From: Prolixibacteraceae bacterium JC049
GTDB lineage: Bacteria > Bacteroidota > Bacteroidia > Bacteroidales > Prolixibacteraceae
Reading direction: 5' to 3'
DNA: 64,000 bases
Assembly (NCBI GenBank): GCA_023369685.1
Contig: SACZ01000002.1
Span: 930,001 to 994,000, forward strand
Shown here: positions 42,504 through 51,397 of the stretch, one piece after another
Layout: each line of letters begins with the position of its first letter
Position numbering within the stretch: position 1 is the first letter of the stretch
Program-made: the position numbers and the translations under genes
The notes under the pieces: generated by a model
Database searches by the model: none
Seen by the model: the letters and a program-made list of their open reading frames with translations, nothing else
What the model was told of the DNA's origin: nothing

Positions 42504-43182
42504 TAATGTATCAAAAAAACTAGGGAAGCAATCGGTATTGAATGACTTCTCGCTGGAAACAAAGCAATCGGGAATTTACCTGATTGTAGGTGTAAACGGG
42601 TGTGGAAAAACAACCTTGTTTAGTGCCATTGCTGGTTTCATTGGTGTGGATAGTGGAGCAATAGAGTTGGACGGAAAAACGAATGCCGATGAATATCGTT
42701 CGTTGTTGGGAGTAGCCATTGAACCATTCGAAACCGAAAGAGGATTGACAGTTGATGAAATATGTAAGTTAATAGCGCTCGAAGTTGGAGCAAGCAATAA
42801 AGAGGTAGATCAATGGTTATCGTTCTGGGAGCTGAGCGATGCCCGGGAGAAGAAATTCAAATCGTTATCGGTGGGGATGAAAAAGCGATTGAGTTTAATT
42901 CTTTCTCTGTTGGGAAATCGACCAGTTTTACTCTGGGATGAACCATTGAATGGCCTCGATCCGGTGGGAATGAAGAAGTGGCGAGAGTTGGTGAAACAAT
43001 TGGAACAAGAGAACCGCCTAATTCTGATGTCTACTCATATTTTGGGAGAAATGGATCTGGACAACACATATGTATTGTTGATGGAAAACGGCCATATAAC
43101 GCACGAATTATCGAAAGATGAGAAGCTGAGAGCACAAGAGAAACAAGAACAAATTGTTGAGCTATTGACTAGTTCGACCTAA
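42490..43182 (+). CDS. ABC transporter ATP-binding protein
   Basis: ATPase of 230 residues that powers the membrane protein encoded next. Walker A GVNGCGKTT, signature SLSVGMKKRLSLIL, Walker B PVLLWDEPLNGLDPVG and the H-loop LMSTHILGEMD are all intact. The longer frame from 42433 is out of the question as it runs inside the previous gene; the ATG at 42490 (MLKISNVSKKLGKQSV) is the usual ABC start and overlaps the previous stop by 14 bases. The D-loop and single-permease layout are those of an ABC-2-like exporter. Confidence 0.95.
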   Translation: MLKISNVSKKLGKQSVLNDFSLETKQSGIYLIVGVNGCGKTTLFSAIAGFIGVDSGAIELDGKTNADEYRSLLGVAIEPFETERGLTVDEICKLIALEVGASNKEVDQWLSFWELSDAREKKFKSLSVGMKKRLSLILSLLGNRPVLLWDEPLNGLDPVGMKKWRELVKQLEQENRLILMSTHILGEMDLDNTYVLLMENGHITHELSKDEKLRAQEKQEQIVELLTSST

Positions 43183-43290
43183 TTAGAGCCGACTTAATAT
43201 TTTCAAAACTTTCTGTGATCTGGAATCCAGTAATTCGAAAATTGATAGAGATGCAGTTGGGCTTTCATTCAAATAATTAACCTATTTACG

Positions 43291-44022
43291 ATGATATTAA
43301 AATCAGAATACTTCGCATTTACAACAATGGTGAAAAAACGAGGAACCATTGTTTCGCTTGTTACCATCGCTTTGTTGTTTTTACTGAATACTATTTTTCG
43401 GTATTGGTTTGGTGCTAACAACCATCTGGAAGGAATAACTTTAGCCGAAAATGTTGTAACCCGAACATTGGAGTCGACATTTACCGGACTAATATTTATG
43501 CTGTGGATATTACAAAGTCGCGTGCAGTTAATTAACAGTGGCTACTATCGCATGTTGTTAGCTTCGGGGTGGACCAGAAACCGGCTAACGTCATTTTTGC
43601 TGCTGGATATTACTGGTTTATTAGTCCTGTTATTGGTTTTGAATTTTCTCATGTCGGTATTGGTTGGTTTTTTCTGGGGAGTATATCCTTGGCATATAAT
43701 AATGGCTACAGATTGGAATTCGCTATTGGCCCATTTTCAGTACTTGTGGATAGTGGGATTGTTGGCCGGGTTAATTGCTTTTTTCCGATCGGCTCAAGCG
43801 TTACTAATAGCTGTATTTGTTTATTGGATGCTGGAAGGAACCATTGTTAACTTTATTAAAAAGAAATTGGAGTTCGATGCCATTGAGTGGATGCCGGTTA
43901 ATACTTTACAGAAGATTGTTGGCCAGGAAATATTAACTCCATTGCCATTGATAATGATCTCCATCTATAGTGGTTTGTTGATATATGGAGTGTATTACAT
44001 GGTTCAAAAACGCAGCTTTTAA
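43291..44022 (+). CDS. ABC transporter permease-like membrane protein
   Basis: Protein of 243 residues with about six membrane helices (for example IVSLVTIALLFLLNTIF, FTGLIFMLWILQS, LLVLLLVLNFLMSVLVGFFW, LWIVGLLAGLIAFF, ALLIAVFVYWMLEG, MISIYSGLLIYGVYYMV). No family motif is recognised, but its place after an ABC ATPase gene and its size fit an ABC-2-type membrane subunit. There is a 108-base gap to the ATPase gene. It is followed 22 bases later by the thioredoxin-like gene. Substrate unknown. Confidence 0.8.
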   Translation: MILKSEYFAFTTMVKKRGTIVSLVTIALLFLLNTIFRYWFGANNHLEGITLAENVVTRTLESTFTGLIFMLWILQSRVQLINSGYYRMLLASGWTRNRLTSFLLLDITGLLVLLLVLNFLMSVLVGFFWGVYPWHIIMATDWNSLLAHFQYLWIVGLLAGLIAFFRSAQALLIAVFVYWMLEGTIVNFIKKKLEFDAIEWMPVNTLQKIVGQEILTPLPLIMISIYSGLLIYGVYYMVQKRSF

Positions 44023-44044
44023 TTTATACCGAAAACGAGAAAAA

Positions 44045-44593
44045 ATGAAGAATAAACTACCCATTATACTCATAGCCATATTTGTGGCAATACTTATAGG
44101 CAACAATGCCATAACCAATTGGAAACAGACAGCTTTTTATCGGAATGCCACTTCGGTTGATGAACCCATTCGTAAAGTGCTGAGTGATACTCCATCGCTG
44201 GCAGATGAAAAGAACGCCAAAGTGCTGATTATAAATTTATGGGCAACCTGGTGTGGTCCATGTCAACATGAGATTCCAGAGTTGAATAAGCTGGTAGATA
44301 AATACGAACAAGATAACATGCTTTTTCTCTCTATAACTGCCGAAGAGCAATCTAAGGTAGAGAAGTGGATGGCATTGCAAAAAGAAGAGTTTATCTATTT
44401 CCCGTTATATGAGCAGAATGCTTTAATTCAGTATCTATTTCAGATTAATCCTGATTCGTCCATAAAAAAAGGTCGAAAACCACAGGGGTATCCTGCTAAC
44501 ATCATTATAAAGGATGGTAAGGTAGAATACTTTCACATTGGTTATTCCGAGGAAAGCATGAAAGCATTAGAGGAAGCAATAAAGAATCTGTAG
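44045..44593 (+). CDS. Membrane-anchored TlpA-like thioredoxin
   Basis: Periplasmic thiol-disulfide oxidoreductase-like protein of 182 residues. An N-terminal anchor (LPIILIAIFVAILIGNNAI) precedes a TlpA/ResA-type domain with INLWATWCGPCQHEIPELNK (CGPC active site, near residue 75), the cis-proline region KPQGYPANIIIKDGKV and ITAEEQSKVEKW. The start at 44045 (MKNKLPI) is preferred to the longer frame from 43985 that overlaps the permease. Last gene of the fecR-STN-ABC operon; it may reduce or oxidise the exported product or a component of the system. Confidence 0.93.
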   Translation: MKNKLPIILIAIFVAILIGNNAITNWKQTAFYRNATSVDEPIRKVLSDTPSLADEKNAKVLIINLWATWCGPCQHEIPELNKLVDKYEQDNMLFLSITAEEQSKVEKWMALQKEEFIYFPLYEQNALIQYLFQINPDSSIKKGRKPQGYPANIIIKDGKVEYFHIGYSEESMKALEEAIKNL

Positions 44594-44608
44594 ACGACTT
44601 TAAATTGC

Positions 44609-44670
44609 CGGATATTGGATTTTCGGACCTACTTACTTGTAGATCCGAAATCTAACAATCCGAATATTTT
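44609..44670. terminator. Imperfect hairpin between convergent genes
   Basis: CGGATATTGGATTTTCGGA (44609-44627) and TCCGAAATCTAACAATCCG (44644-44662) pair with bulges, outer CGGA/TCCG and inner TTTCGGA/TCCGAAA; AATATTTT follows on the plus strand. Likely bidirectional terminator for the thioredoxin and dxs genes. Confidence 0.5.
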
Positions 44671-44683
44671 GTAAGCTGAGAGT

Positions 44684-46588
44684 CTAAGAACTCATCATCA
44701 CTTTTATAGTCTCTTTAATGGAAAGTGTGTCGAATCCACATTCTCGATAGAGGTCGAGCTGGGTTCCTTGTTCGATAAACTCATCGGGTACACCCAACAT
44801 TTTTATGGGTAGCTTTTTGTTTTTCGAAAGCATGTATTCAGCTACGGCACTTCCAAATCCTCCCATAACACAACCATCTTCGATAGTCAGAATTGAATCG
44901 TAATTTTCAAACACATGATCCAAAAGCTCTTCGTCGATTGGTTTAACAAAACGCATATCGAAATGAGCCGGGAATGTGTCTAGTTCATCTTTCAATAAAC
45001 GAATGGCTTTAGCAGCAAAGTTACCAACATGACCGATGGTTAAAATAGCTACTTTCTCTCCTTCAGAAATTTGTACAGCTTTGCCCACCTTCATAGGAGT
45101 AAGTGGTTGTTCCCACTCTTTTTCTACCCCTTTTCCTCTTGGGTAACGAATAGAAAAAGGCCCCATATTTTCTTGCTGGGCTGTGTACATCATATTTCGC
45201 AAATCTACCTCATTCATAGGGGCAGCAACAGTCATGTTGGGTATATGACGCAAATAAGCTATGTCGTACACACCATGGTGTGTTGCACCATCGGAACCTA
45301 CCAAACCGCCTCTGTCAAGGCAGAAAACAACATTCAAATTCTGAAGTGCTACATCGTGCAATATTTGATCGTAGGCACGTTGCATGAATGTGGAGTAGAT
45401 GTTACAAAATGGAATCATCCCTTGAGTGGCCAATCCTGCAGAAAAAGTAACAGCATGTTGTTCGGCTATTCCTACATCGAACGAGCGATCAGGAAACTCA
45501 TCCATCATGTAAGTCATGGAGCAACCGGTAGGCATTGCCGGAGTGATACCAGTAATTTTATCATTTTGTCGGGCCAATTCAACCAATGTTCGTCCAAACA
45601 CTTCTTGATATTTAGGCGGACATTTCCCCTTTTCTTCTTCTTTTATTATTTCTCCGGTTTCAGGATTAAACTTTCCTGGCGCATGCCATTGAGTTTGATT
45701 CTTCTCTGCCGGATCGTATCCTTTTCCTTTTTGGGTAACTACGTGGAGAATTTTGGGACCTTTGATGCGCTGTAGGTCTTTGAATACCTTAGTCAGATAA
45801 ACTACGTCGTGTCCGTCGACCGGCCCAAAGTAGCGTGCTCCAAGTGATTCGAATAAATTACTTTGCTTCAGAAGTGCTGCTTTAATGGCATTTTCGGTTC
45901 GCTGCATTAAACGGCGGGTCTTTTTCCCAAAGCCATAACCTTTACCCAGTCCATCCCAGATATCTTTCTTCAGCTTGTTGTAAGCACTGGAACGTGTCAT
46001 GTCCAGCAGGTAGTTGTTTAACCCACCTACATTCGGGTCGATAGCCATGTTGTTATCGTTTAAAACAATCAGGATATCGGAATTGGTAATAGCAGCATTG
46101 TTTAAGCCTTCGAAAGCCATTCCTCCTGTCATGGCTCCATCTCCAATAACAGCAACAATTTTACGCTCCTCGTTATTTATTTTGGCAGCAACAGACATTC
46201 CTAATGCGGCAGAAATGGAGGTAGAAGAGTGACCAACTCCAAATGAGTCAAATTCACTTTCACTACGCTTGGGGAAACCGCTGATGCCTTTATATTTTCT
46301 GTTGGTATGGAATTTTTCTTTGCGGCCAGTAAGTATTTTATGGCCGTATGCCTGGTGTCCCACGTCCCATACTAGCTGGTCGTAAGGAGTATTGTAGGCA
46401 TAATGAAGCGCAACAGTAAGTTCCACTACACCAAGGCTTGCTCCCAAGTGTCCCGGATTGTTGGCAACTTCATCAATGATATATTTTCGAAGGTCGTCAC
46501 ATACTTCAGGAAGGCGATCCATGTCTACTTTCCGAAGATCTTCAGGGACTTCGATATGTTGAAATAATTGTTCTTTTTTATCTTCCAT
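44684..46588 (-). CDS. dxs: 1-deoxy-D-xylulose-5-phosphate synthase
   Basis: First enzyme of the MEP isoprenoid pathway: joins pyruvate and glyceraldehyde-3-phosphate using thiamine diphosphate. 634 residues from the ATG at 46588 (MEDKKEQLFQHIEV). Signatures: NNPGHLGASLGVVELTVALHY, GVGHSSTSISAALGM, the ThDP motif VIGDGAMTGGMAFEGLNNA, DIGIAEQHAVTFSAGLA-type region (FDVGIAEQHAVTF), LDRGGLVGSDGATHHGVYDI and the C-terminal EDGCVMGGFGSAV. Full length. Monocistronic. A prenyl synthase further along (55 kb) uses the products of the same pathway. Confidence 0.98.
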   Translation of the reverse strand: MEDKKEQLFQHIEVPEDLRKVDMDRLPEVCDDLRKYIIDEVANNPGHLGASLGVVELTVALHYAYNTPYDQLVWDVGHQAYGHKILTGRKEKFHTNRKYKGISGFPKRSESEFDSFGVGHSSTSISAALGMSVAAKINNEERKIVAVIGDGAMTGGMAFEGLNNAAITNSDILIVLNDNNMAIDPNVGGLNNYLLDMTRSSAYNKLKKDIWDGLGKGYGFGKKTRRLMQRTENAIKAALLKQSNLFESLGARYFGPVDGHDVVYLTKVFKDLQRIKGPKILHVVTQKGKGYDPAEKNQTQWHAPGKFNPETGEIIKEEEKGKCPPKYQEVFGRTLVELARQNDKITGITPAMPTGCSMTYMMDEFPDRSFDVGIAEQHAVTFSAGLATQGMIPFCNIYSTFMQRAYDQILHDVALQNLNVVFCLDRGGLVGSDGATHHGVYDIAYLRHIPNMTVAAPMNEVDLRNMMYTAQQENMGPFSIRYPRGKGVEKEWEQPLTPMKVGKAVQISEGEKVAILTIGHVGNFAAKAIRLLKDELDTFPAHFDMRFVKPIDEELLDHVFENYDSILTIEDGCVMGGFGSAVAEYMLSKNKKLPIKMLGVPDEFIEQGTQLDLYRECGFDTLSIKETIKVMMSS

Positions 46589-46679
46589 CAATTGGTTGTT
46601 AAAGCAGCAAATATACTGAAATTCATGTATTCAAATGGTGATATTTACACTAACCTGAGTTCAATCTATGAATAATCAG

Positions 46680-46710
46680 TTGGTAGTTTTTATTTGAACG
46701 TATAATTTTG
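46680..46710 (+). promoter_or_regulatory. Bacteroidota-type promoter for the fRMsr gene
   Basis: TTG (46680-46682), 20 bases, then TAATTTTG (46703-46710), a perfect -7 box with normal spacing. Transcription would start near 46717, giving a leader of about 105 bases to the ATG at 46823. Confidence 0.6.
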
Positions 46711-46822
46711 GTATCTCTCAATTGAGAATTGTTATTTGAAACAATTTCAATTTTGTGTTGTTGAGAATAGCTCTCAAGTAAATATACACGTCAACTCAAA
46801 CAGAGTTCGATATAAATTAAAG

Positions 46823-47296
46823 ATGATGGAAGATAAGTTAAAAGCCAGAAAAGCGCGTCGTTACGGACGATTGCATGATCAGATAGAAGAGTTGTTGAAA
46901 AAATGTGAGTTGCCACGTGCGAGAATGGCAACTGTAACAGCTGTTTTACATCAGAAGATGGACAAATTCTTCTGGACCGGTTTTTATCTTTTAACCGATG
47001 GGGAATTGATTGTTGGAAACTATCAAGGGCCAGTGGCTTGTATGGTTTTAGCTAAAGATACAGGAGTTTGTTGGGCTGGAATAAATCAGCAGGAGACCAT
47101 TGTTGTTCCAGACGTACATGCTTTCCCTGGGCATATTGCTTGCGATTCACGATCTCAATCTGAAATTGTGGTTCCATTAAAAAATAAAGCAGGCGAAGTT
47201 GTTGGTGTGCTGGATGTTGATAGTAGCGAGAAGAATACTTTCGATGAGGTAGACGCTGAATGGCTGGAGAAAATTGTAGGACTGATCTACGCTTAA
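46823..47296 (+). CDS. msrC: Free methionine-(R)-sulfoxide reductase (GAF domain)
   Basis: GAF-fold reductase of 157 residues that repairs free Met-R-O. It contains all three redox cysteines of the family: QGPVACMVL, GVCWAG and GHIACDSRSQSEIV, plus WTGFYLL and GVLDVDS. The frame opens at 46736, but the family N-terminus fits MMEDKLKARK at 46823, which has an A-rich leader; a start at 46736 cannot be fully excluded because the promoter lies upstream of it. Its last 4 bases overlap the convergent large surface protein gene (TTAA supplies both stops). Confidence 0.92.
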   Translation: MMEDKLKARKARRYGRLHDQIEELLKKCELPRARMATVTAVLHQKMDKFFWTGFYLLTDGELIVGNYQGPVACMVLAKDTGVCWAGINQQETIVVPDVHAFPGHIACDSRSQSEIVVPLKNKAGEVVGVLDVDSSEKNTFDEVDAEWLEKIVGLIYA

Positions 47297-50200
47297 TTTT
47301 CAATTTGTATTGCATTGGTTGTTATAGCTCCACGTACTGTCATTGTGAGAGACGAGCTGGTGGCTGTACAGCCATTAGTATCGGTAATAATTACATCTAC
47401 CACATTGTTGTTACTAAGTGATGTGGTGGTGTAAGTAGTGCCACTACCACTTTGCACTGATGTCCCTCCGACTCTGAAATTATAGGTAAATGGCGTTGCA
47501 CCATTGGTTGGCGTAGCGGTATATATTACCTGATCGCCAGAGCAAATTTCAGTGCCTGAATCAGATGCAATTGCAGCAGAAAGATTATTGGCAACAGTAA
47601 TATTCATGGTACAGGTAGCGGTATTGGATGAGCCGTCGGTAGCTGTCCATGTTACTGTTGTTGTACCCACAGGGAATGACTTTCCATTAAGAGAGCTTCC
47701 ACCTCCATCGTAATCGTGAGCCAGAGTTACGGTAACACAATTATCGGTTGCAGTAGCATCCCATGCTGTGCCAGATACCAGGAAAGTACAGCTCGCATTG
47801 TTCGGATTAACACTTTGGTTGCTGGCACACGTAATCGTTGGATTGGTATTATCAACCACGTAAAAACGAATGTTATCTAGAAGGTTACCAGACCCACCTG
47901 TTGGCGAAACGGTACTTATTTCGAATCGAGTTACATTTTGTCCGGAAGGAATAGTATACGTACCCGTGTATTGAGTCCATGTTGTTCCGGTTGTTATATT
48001 CTGAATAGTTGAGGTACTTCCAGGTGGTCCCAGTTTAAAGGCAATTTGCTCTGAACCTCCTCTGCCTCGATGGTATATCTGCCAGGTCATTGTCTCTCCA
48101 GGATTGGTAACAACATCCTGATAATAGGTGGTACTTCCATCTACATTAAGTTCGGCTAATTGACCTCCTTCTTGCGAAGGTATCCCACTAACACTTCCTG
48201 AGTTCCAAATCTCTACCTTATTAACCGAGGAATTCCATCCGGGAATAGTACTGGTGTTGGCCTGAGAATAACTTCCAGATATGTTTGGCGATTCGAAACC
48301 TCCATTAATAATCAAATTACTACAGATGTCAGATGGACGATCGGCCACAATGTTTACCTGATAATCTTCCACCTCACCAGAGGTTGCTAAACCTGTTGGA
48401 AGTGTTACTTGTCCAGAGGTAGTGTAATATCGGATACGAGCATAAGTTACTCCGTGTTTGTTGGTGTTTGCGACTGAAAAGGTAAGGTCAGTATTACCAA
48501 CTGACACTGAACTGTTGTCAATAATTTTTTCTCCTGAATCTAAGAAATCTCCATCCAGATTTAGATCTAACCAAGCAGTAACATAACCGGCAACAGAAGC
48601 ATTTACTCGTATGGTATTTGTCACTCCTGCTTCAATAATGTTAGCTCCGGAAATATTTAGTGATGGATTGAAAGTCACTCCATCGTCGTTGGTATCATCC
48701 GAGGCGTCGCCACCAGAGTCTGTTCCATTTCCAAAACCGTCAGAGTCGGCACTTACCCCAGCTCCCAGATAAGTTCCAGTGACAATATTGTGGTAAGGAC
48801 CACTGCTACTGCTTAGTGTTGAATAGCTGTTTGGTGCATCACCATAATCAACTCCAGCACTTTCAAATCCAATAGATAAGTATGATGTGCCAGATGGAAA
48901 CTGAAATGATGCTGTATATAAATCTCCTGATGAATTGGTTAAGGCATATGTTTGTGCTCCGCTGGATAAATCGGCATCTGCATCTACAATTGCATAATAA
49001 GTGCCTGTCCATGAGTCAGGGAAATCTTTTAAGTTAATTTGCATATGTATGGTGCCCACATTTCCAGTATTTTCTACTTTCCAATATTCTTGCACCCTTC
49101 TGTAGCTGTTATCAACAATCCAACTTGATGTACTGAAGTTTCTTCGTCCCCAAACTAAAAATTGATTGTTAGAAAGTGAGGATCTACCACTATTTAAGTT
49201 GGACGAGGTAAAATCGTTAGTCGTTGCTATAGTTAAATCTGCATTGTCCGAAGATGTTGAATTTTCAGTAGAAGATATGCGTTGATCTAATCCATAGGTA
49301 CTATCACTACCAATACCTGCAATATCGTATAGGGTATAACTTTGCATTGGATATACTGTTGTTCCTCCGGAAGAAACATAGTTGTGGTTCAGTGTTATAC
49401 CATATTTTAATGCTAGGTAAGTCTGAATTTGCTGACGTTCACTTTCTTGAAGATTACCTGAATAGTGTAGTATCTCAGCAATTTGCCCAGGCCAATTTTC
49501 TACTCTGTTTACTTGTGCACCAATGTGGATAGTTGCCGGAGATGACTCTGTGTTCAATGTTTCAGAGCGTGTGCCGAGGGAATTCCCTTCTCCATATAAT
49601 TCCATAGTAGAACCATTGTGTGTTCCGGTAATTAATCTTGAGTCGGTACCCCAACTGCTGGTTATGATATCATTTCCCCAGCTACCTAAAACGATACTGT
49701 TAGAATTGGCTCCCAGACACCATGCCTGTAAAGAAGAACCAGTTCCGTATGAAAAAGCAAACTTCCAACTCGATGATGAGTTTTTGTTGGCTACCAAAAA
49801 TGTTGCTCTGGAGGCATTTCCATATCCTAAAGGAGGCGAGCCAAATATTTGCATAAAGTCGTTACTGCCATCAAACTGTAAGACTGGGTTAAAATTGATC
49901 TCGTTATCTTGATAAGTAGCCCTGGCATTATCCGCTGATTGAGTGGCTGTAATACTTCCTCCATGTTGACTTGACCAACTCTGTACTGTTTGGTTGTCGG
50001 TGGTGGTGCTTGTACCTGCATCGGCCTTTAACCACAATTGTTGTTCAGGCTGAATGTCGTCAATAACTGTCATGTAGGAAGTTCCATCAGGGAATGGAAT
50101 GGCAGTGCGAAAATAACTCGATCCCACGCTGGTTAATGAATACATTGCAACTATACCATTGGACAAATCTTCATCATTATCTACGGCAATTTTACGAGAA

Positions 50201-51333
50201 CCAGTAGCATCAACAACGCCATTCATGTAAAATTGAATATTGATAGAGCCAGTACTACCTGTATTCCTAACTTTCCATCTTCTACCTATACGTTTGTAGC
50301 TTCCCTCGTTAATCCATGCGTTGTAGGCTCCGTCGTTGTGCCCCATTATTAAGAATTGGTTATTGGATAAATCGGGACGTGCACTAGAGCTGTACGATTC
50401 AAAGTTAGTATCTGTTGATAAAGCAAAACCCATTGATAGTGATGGGGAATAGTCGACAGAGGTTGCATATTTTTGGTGTAGTCCATAAGTATTATCGCGA
50501 CCAAGACCAGTAATATCATTCCCATATGTGTTGACCCAGTAGGTTGTTGTGCCTCCTGAAGATTGATAATTGTGAGATAGTGTTAAGCCATATTTTACAC
50601 CTAAATAAGATTCCACTTTCTCTCTATCTGTATCGCCTAATGCAGATGGGTACATTATCACCTCAGAAATGTAGCCACTCAAAAAGAAATCGCCATTGGC
50701 TGTTTCACTTGCTCCTGCTCCCAAGCGGGTTGGTCGTTGTGTGTTAGGACTGTAGGAATGTGTAGGTGTTGATGAAGCCATTGTTCCATTCTTGTAAAAG
50801 CGTTTGACAATGTTGCTTCCACTAGCACTTCCCTTAAAAGTAATCAGTTCAAATCGTGACCCTTCTGTTTGAACTCCTGTATTGAAAGCATGCCAATCTC
50901 CGGTTGATGCACCTCCTCCTGACCAGTATCTAAATTCACCTCCGTTTAAATAGAGAATATATCCTTTTGATGGATTATCATCACGCGATGTATATGGAGA
51001 AGAGAACCCAGATGTGTTGGAACCTCTCATAGCTAAGAATACTGTAAAACTTGATGGATTAAGACTTGAGCTGTACGGGATGTCAAGAAAAGTATTCCAG
51101 AAAAAGATTGCTCTGTTTCCATTGGAACCATAAGTTAGAATGGGTCTTTTAGTGCCAGACTGAGTAGCATTATGTCCATTTCCACTTTGGTCATTCCACA
51201 CAGAGATACTGTCATAATCGTTGTAGGTAGCAGGTAGAGTCTCTGCTTTTAACCATAATTCCTGGGCCATACCATTTACAGAAAGCAAAAGAATGCTTCC
51301 AATAAATACAATATACCTAAGACCGTTTAGCAT
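47293..51333 (-). CDS. Giant multidomain surface protein (LamG-like repeats, GEVED, HYR, PKD-like) without sorting domain
   Basis: Protein of 1346 residues. The signal peptide is YIVFIGSILLLSVNGMAQ. Two LamG-like/DUF8202-type units follow (about 25-430, starting LWLKAETLPATYNDYDSISVW, and 430-830, starting LWLKADAGTSTTTDN), each ending in YKRIGRRWKV/YRRVQEYWKV-type segments. Next come a GEVED domain (about 835-1010, VDYGDAPNSYSTL to GEVEDYQVNI), a carbohydrate-binding-like sandwich (about 1020-1160, LIINGGFESPNISG), a HYR domain (about 1165-1250, ATDNCVTVTL) and a PKD-like domain (about 1255-1340). Such proteins normally end in a type IX sorting or CHU_C domain; this one stops at AIQIEN directly after the last domain. 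Adhesion or glycan binding is inferred. Confidence 0.85.
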   Translation of the reverse strand: MLNGLRYIVFIGSILLLSVNGMAQELWLKAETLPATYNDYDSISVWNDQSGNGHNATQSGTKRPILTYGSNGNRAIFFWNTFLDIPYSSSLNPSSFTVFLAMRGSNTSGFSSPYTSRDDNPSKGYILYLNGGEFRYWSGGGASTGDWHAFNTGVQTEGSRFELITFKGSASGSNIVKRFYKNGTMASSTPTHSYSPNTQRPTRLGAGASETANGDFFLSGYISEVIMYPSALGDTDREKVESYLGVKYGLTLSHNYQSSGGTTTYWVNTYGNDITGLGRDNTYGLHQKYATSVDYSPSLSMGFALSTDTNFESYSSSARPDLSNNQFLIMGHNDGAYNAWINEGSYKRIGRRWKVRNTGSTGSINIQFYMNGVVDATGSRKIAVDNDEDLSNGIVAMYSLTSVGSSYFRTAIPFPDGTSYMTVIDDIQPEQQLWLKADAGTSTTTDNQTVQSWSSQHGGSITATQSADNARATYQDNEINFNPVLQFDGSNDFMQIFGSPPLGYGNASRATFLVANKNSSSSWKFAFSYGTGSSLQAWCLGANSNSIVLGSWGNDIITSSWGTDSRLITGTHNGSTMELYGEGNSLGTRSETLNTESSPATIHIGAQVNRVENWPGQIAEILHYSGNLQESERQQIQTYLALKYGITLNHNYVSSGGTTVYPMQSYTLYDIAGIGSDSTYGLDQRISSTENSTSSDNADLTIATTNDFTSSNLNSGRSSLSNNQFLVWGRRNFSTSSWIVDNSYRRVQEYWKVENTGNVGTIHMQINLKDFPDSWTGTYYAIVDADADLSSGAQTYALTNSSGDLYTASFQFPSGTSYLSIGFESAGVDYGDAPNSYSTLSSSSGPYHNIVTGTYLGAGVSADSDGFGNGTDSGGDASDDTNDDGVTFNPSLNISGANIIEAGVTNTIRVNASVAGYVTAWLDLNLDGDFLDSGEKIIDNSSVSVGNTDLTFSVANTNKHGVTYARIRYYTTSGQVTLPTGLATSGEVEDYQVNIVADRPSDICSNLIINGGFESPNISGSYSQANTSTIPGWNSSVNKVEIWNSGSVSGIPSQEGGQLAELNVDGSTTYYQDVVTNPGETMTWQIYHRGRGGSEQIAFKLGPPGSTSTIQNITTGTTWTQYTGTYTIPSGQNVTRFEISTVSPTGGSGNLLDNIRFYVVDNTNPTITCASNQSVNPNNASCTFLVSGTAWDATATDNCVTVTLAHDYDGGGSSLNGKSFPVGTTTVTWTATDGSSNTATCTMNITVANNLSAAIASDSGTEICSGDQVIYTATPTNGATPFTYNFRVGGTSVQSGSGTTYTTTSLSNNNVVDVIITDTNGCTATSSSLTMTVRGAITTNAIQIEN

Positions 51334-51397
51334 ACAATTCCCTCCCTACAATCGACATTCTTAAAAAAAACAAATGGTAGAAGGAAAAGGTTTAGTT

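Noticed and set aside
45071-45775. 234-codon plus-strand ORF
   Set aside because: Lies entirely antisense to dxs, which has full-length family motifs; composition is that of a shadow frame.
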